Shown one piece after another: positions 58,408-58,508 of a stretch of DNA of 58,508 nucleotides. The position numbers and the translations under genes were made by a program. The first letter of the stretch is position 1. Each line of letters opens with the position of its first letter. The DNA is from Candidatus Omnitrophota bacterium (GTDB lineage: Bacteria; Omnitrophota; Omnitrophia; Omnitrophales; Aquincolibacteriaceae). The notes beneath the pieces were generated by a model. That model was given only the letters and a program-made list of their open reading frames with translations, made no database searches and had not been told where the DNA came from. Where the stretch lies: contig CAISGE010000055.1 of NCBI GenBank assembly GCA_903884815.1, positions 1 through 58,508 on the forward strand, in the 5' to 3' direction.

Positions 58408-58508
58408 GCCTCCGTTGATATAATGGGTTGGGGAAAGAGTCCCTTTCACCCAATGGGTGAAAAAAAACAACAAACGGAGGCGGGTCATGATGCTCCATGG
58501 AAAAATGA
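58408..58508 (+). mobile_element. Possible insertion-sequence left end with truncated ORF
   Basis: GCCTCCGTT (58408-58416) and AACGGAGGC (58473-58481) are perfect inverted repeats. Between them are a -10 TATAAT (58419-58424) and a palindrome TCACCC-AAT-GGGTGA (58446-58460). GGAGG precedes an ATG at 58487 whose frame runs off the window after MMLHGK. The layout looks like the start of a transposase gene, but no transposase motif is visible. Confidence 0.35.

Noticed and set aside
1..58508. tRNA, rRNA or riboswitch
   Set aside because: I found no tRNA cloverleaf with a TTCRA arm, no rRNA and no known riboswitch core in the intergenic regions.

Overview
The window looks like chromosomal DNA of a diderm (Gram-negative) bacterium: lipoboxes, a TolC/EmrA/EmrB-type efflux set, a two-partner secretion pair, an MprF-like lipid synthase and O-antigen-type flippases all imply an outer membrane. 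Coding density is high, most of the window is fairly GC-rich, and several regulators seem to lack a leader. The gene mix resembles candidate phyla such as Omnitrophota, but that assignment is a low-confidence inference from gene content. I saw no rRNA, tRNA or CRISPR array. Both window edges look like insertion-sequence ends.

Layout. 1-3232 is a visibly AT-richer accessory segment: IS21-like terminal repeats, a 5'-truncated SMC-like ATPase, an XRE regulator and a lipoprotein. Its right border cuts into a response-regulator/GGDEF/EAL gene. 3233-8352 is a signalling block: the truncated c-di-GMP enzyme, a sensor kinase split by a frameshift and carrying a perfect-register PAS duplication, and two receiver-only regulators. 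8525-11873 is a run of small envelope and stress-type proteins (SHOCT-like lipoprotein, DUF883-like, entericidin-like, SYLF, DoxX and others). 11966-17450 is a TpsB/TpsA secretion pair, followed by a CsbD-like gene with a strong terminator. 17852-22844 holds a B12-type radical SAM enzyme, an unrecognised secreted protein and two divergent paralogous surface proteins. 23059-27562 is a marR-tolC-emrA-emrB efflux operon. 27627-31842 holds a U32 peptidase-like protein, a polysaccharide deacetylase and a flippase. 32026-36271 holds a membrane histidine kinase, a small membrane protein and MprF. 36503-37408 holds small secreted peptides. 37482-42539 is a tightly overlapping type III polyketide synthase operon, followed by an alpha-oxoamine synthase and a DUF347-type membrane protein. 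45132-50280 holds a third small peptide, an OmpR-type two-component system and an MgtA-type P-ATPase. 51335-52530 holds two Hsp20 genes. The remainder is a spermidine-synthase-like membrane protein, a flippase flanked by related repeats, a GH1 glycosidase and a small membrane protein.

The most interesting signal is regulatory. Four promoters share a 29-bp element made of three TCATC-like pentamers at an exact 11-bp period, with a -10 box 14-15 bp after the start of the last pentamer. They drive a surface protein, a histidine kinase and two members of a three-member family of tiny two-cysteine secreted peptides, one of which lies just upstream of an OmpR-family regulator/kinase pair. This suggests an envelope-stress regulon. 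A second pattern is a -10 box 6-8 nt upstream of the start codon with no Shine-Dalgarno, at six genes, implying leaderless transcripts.
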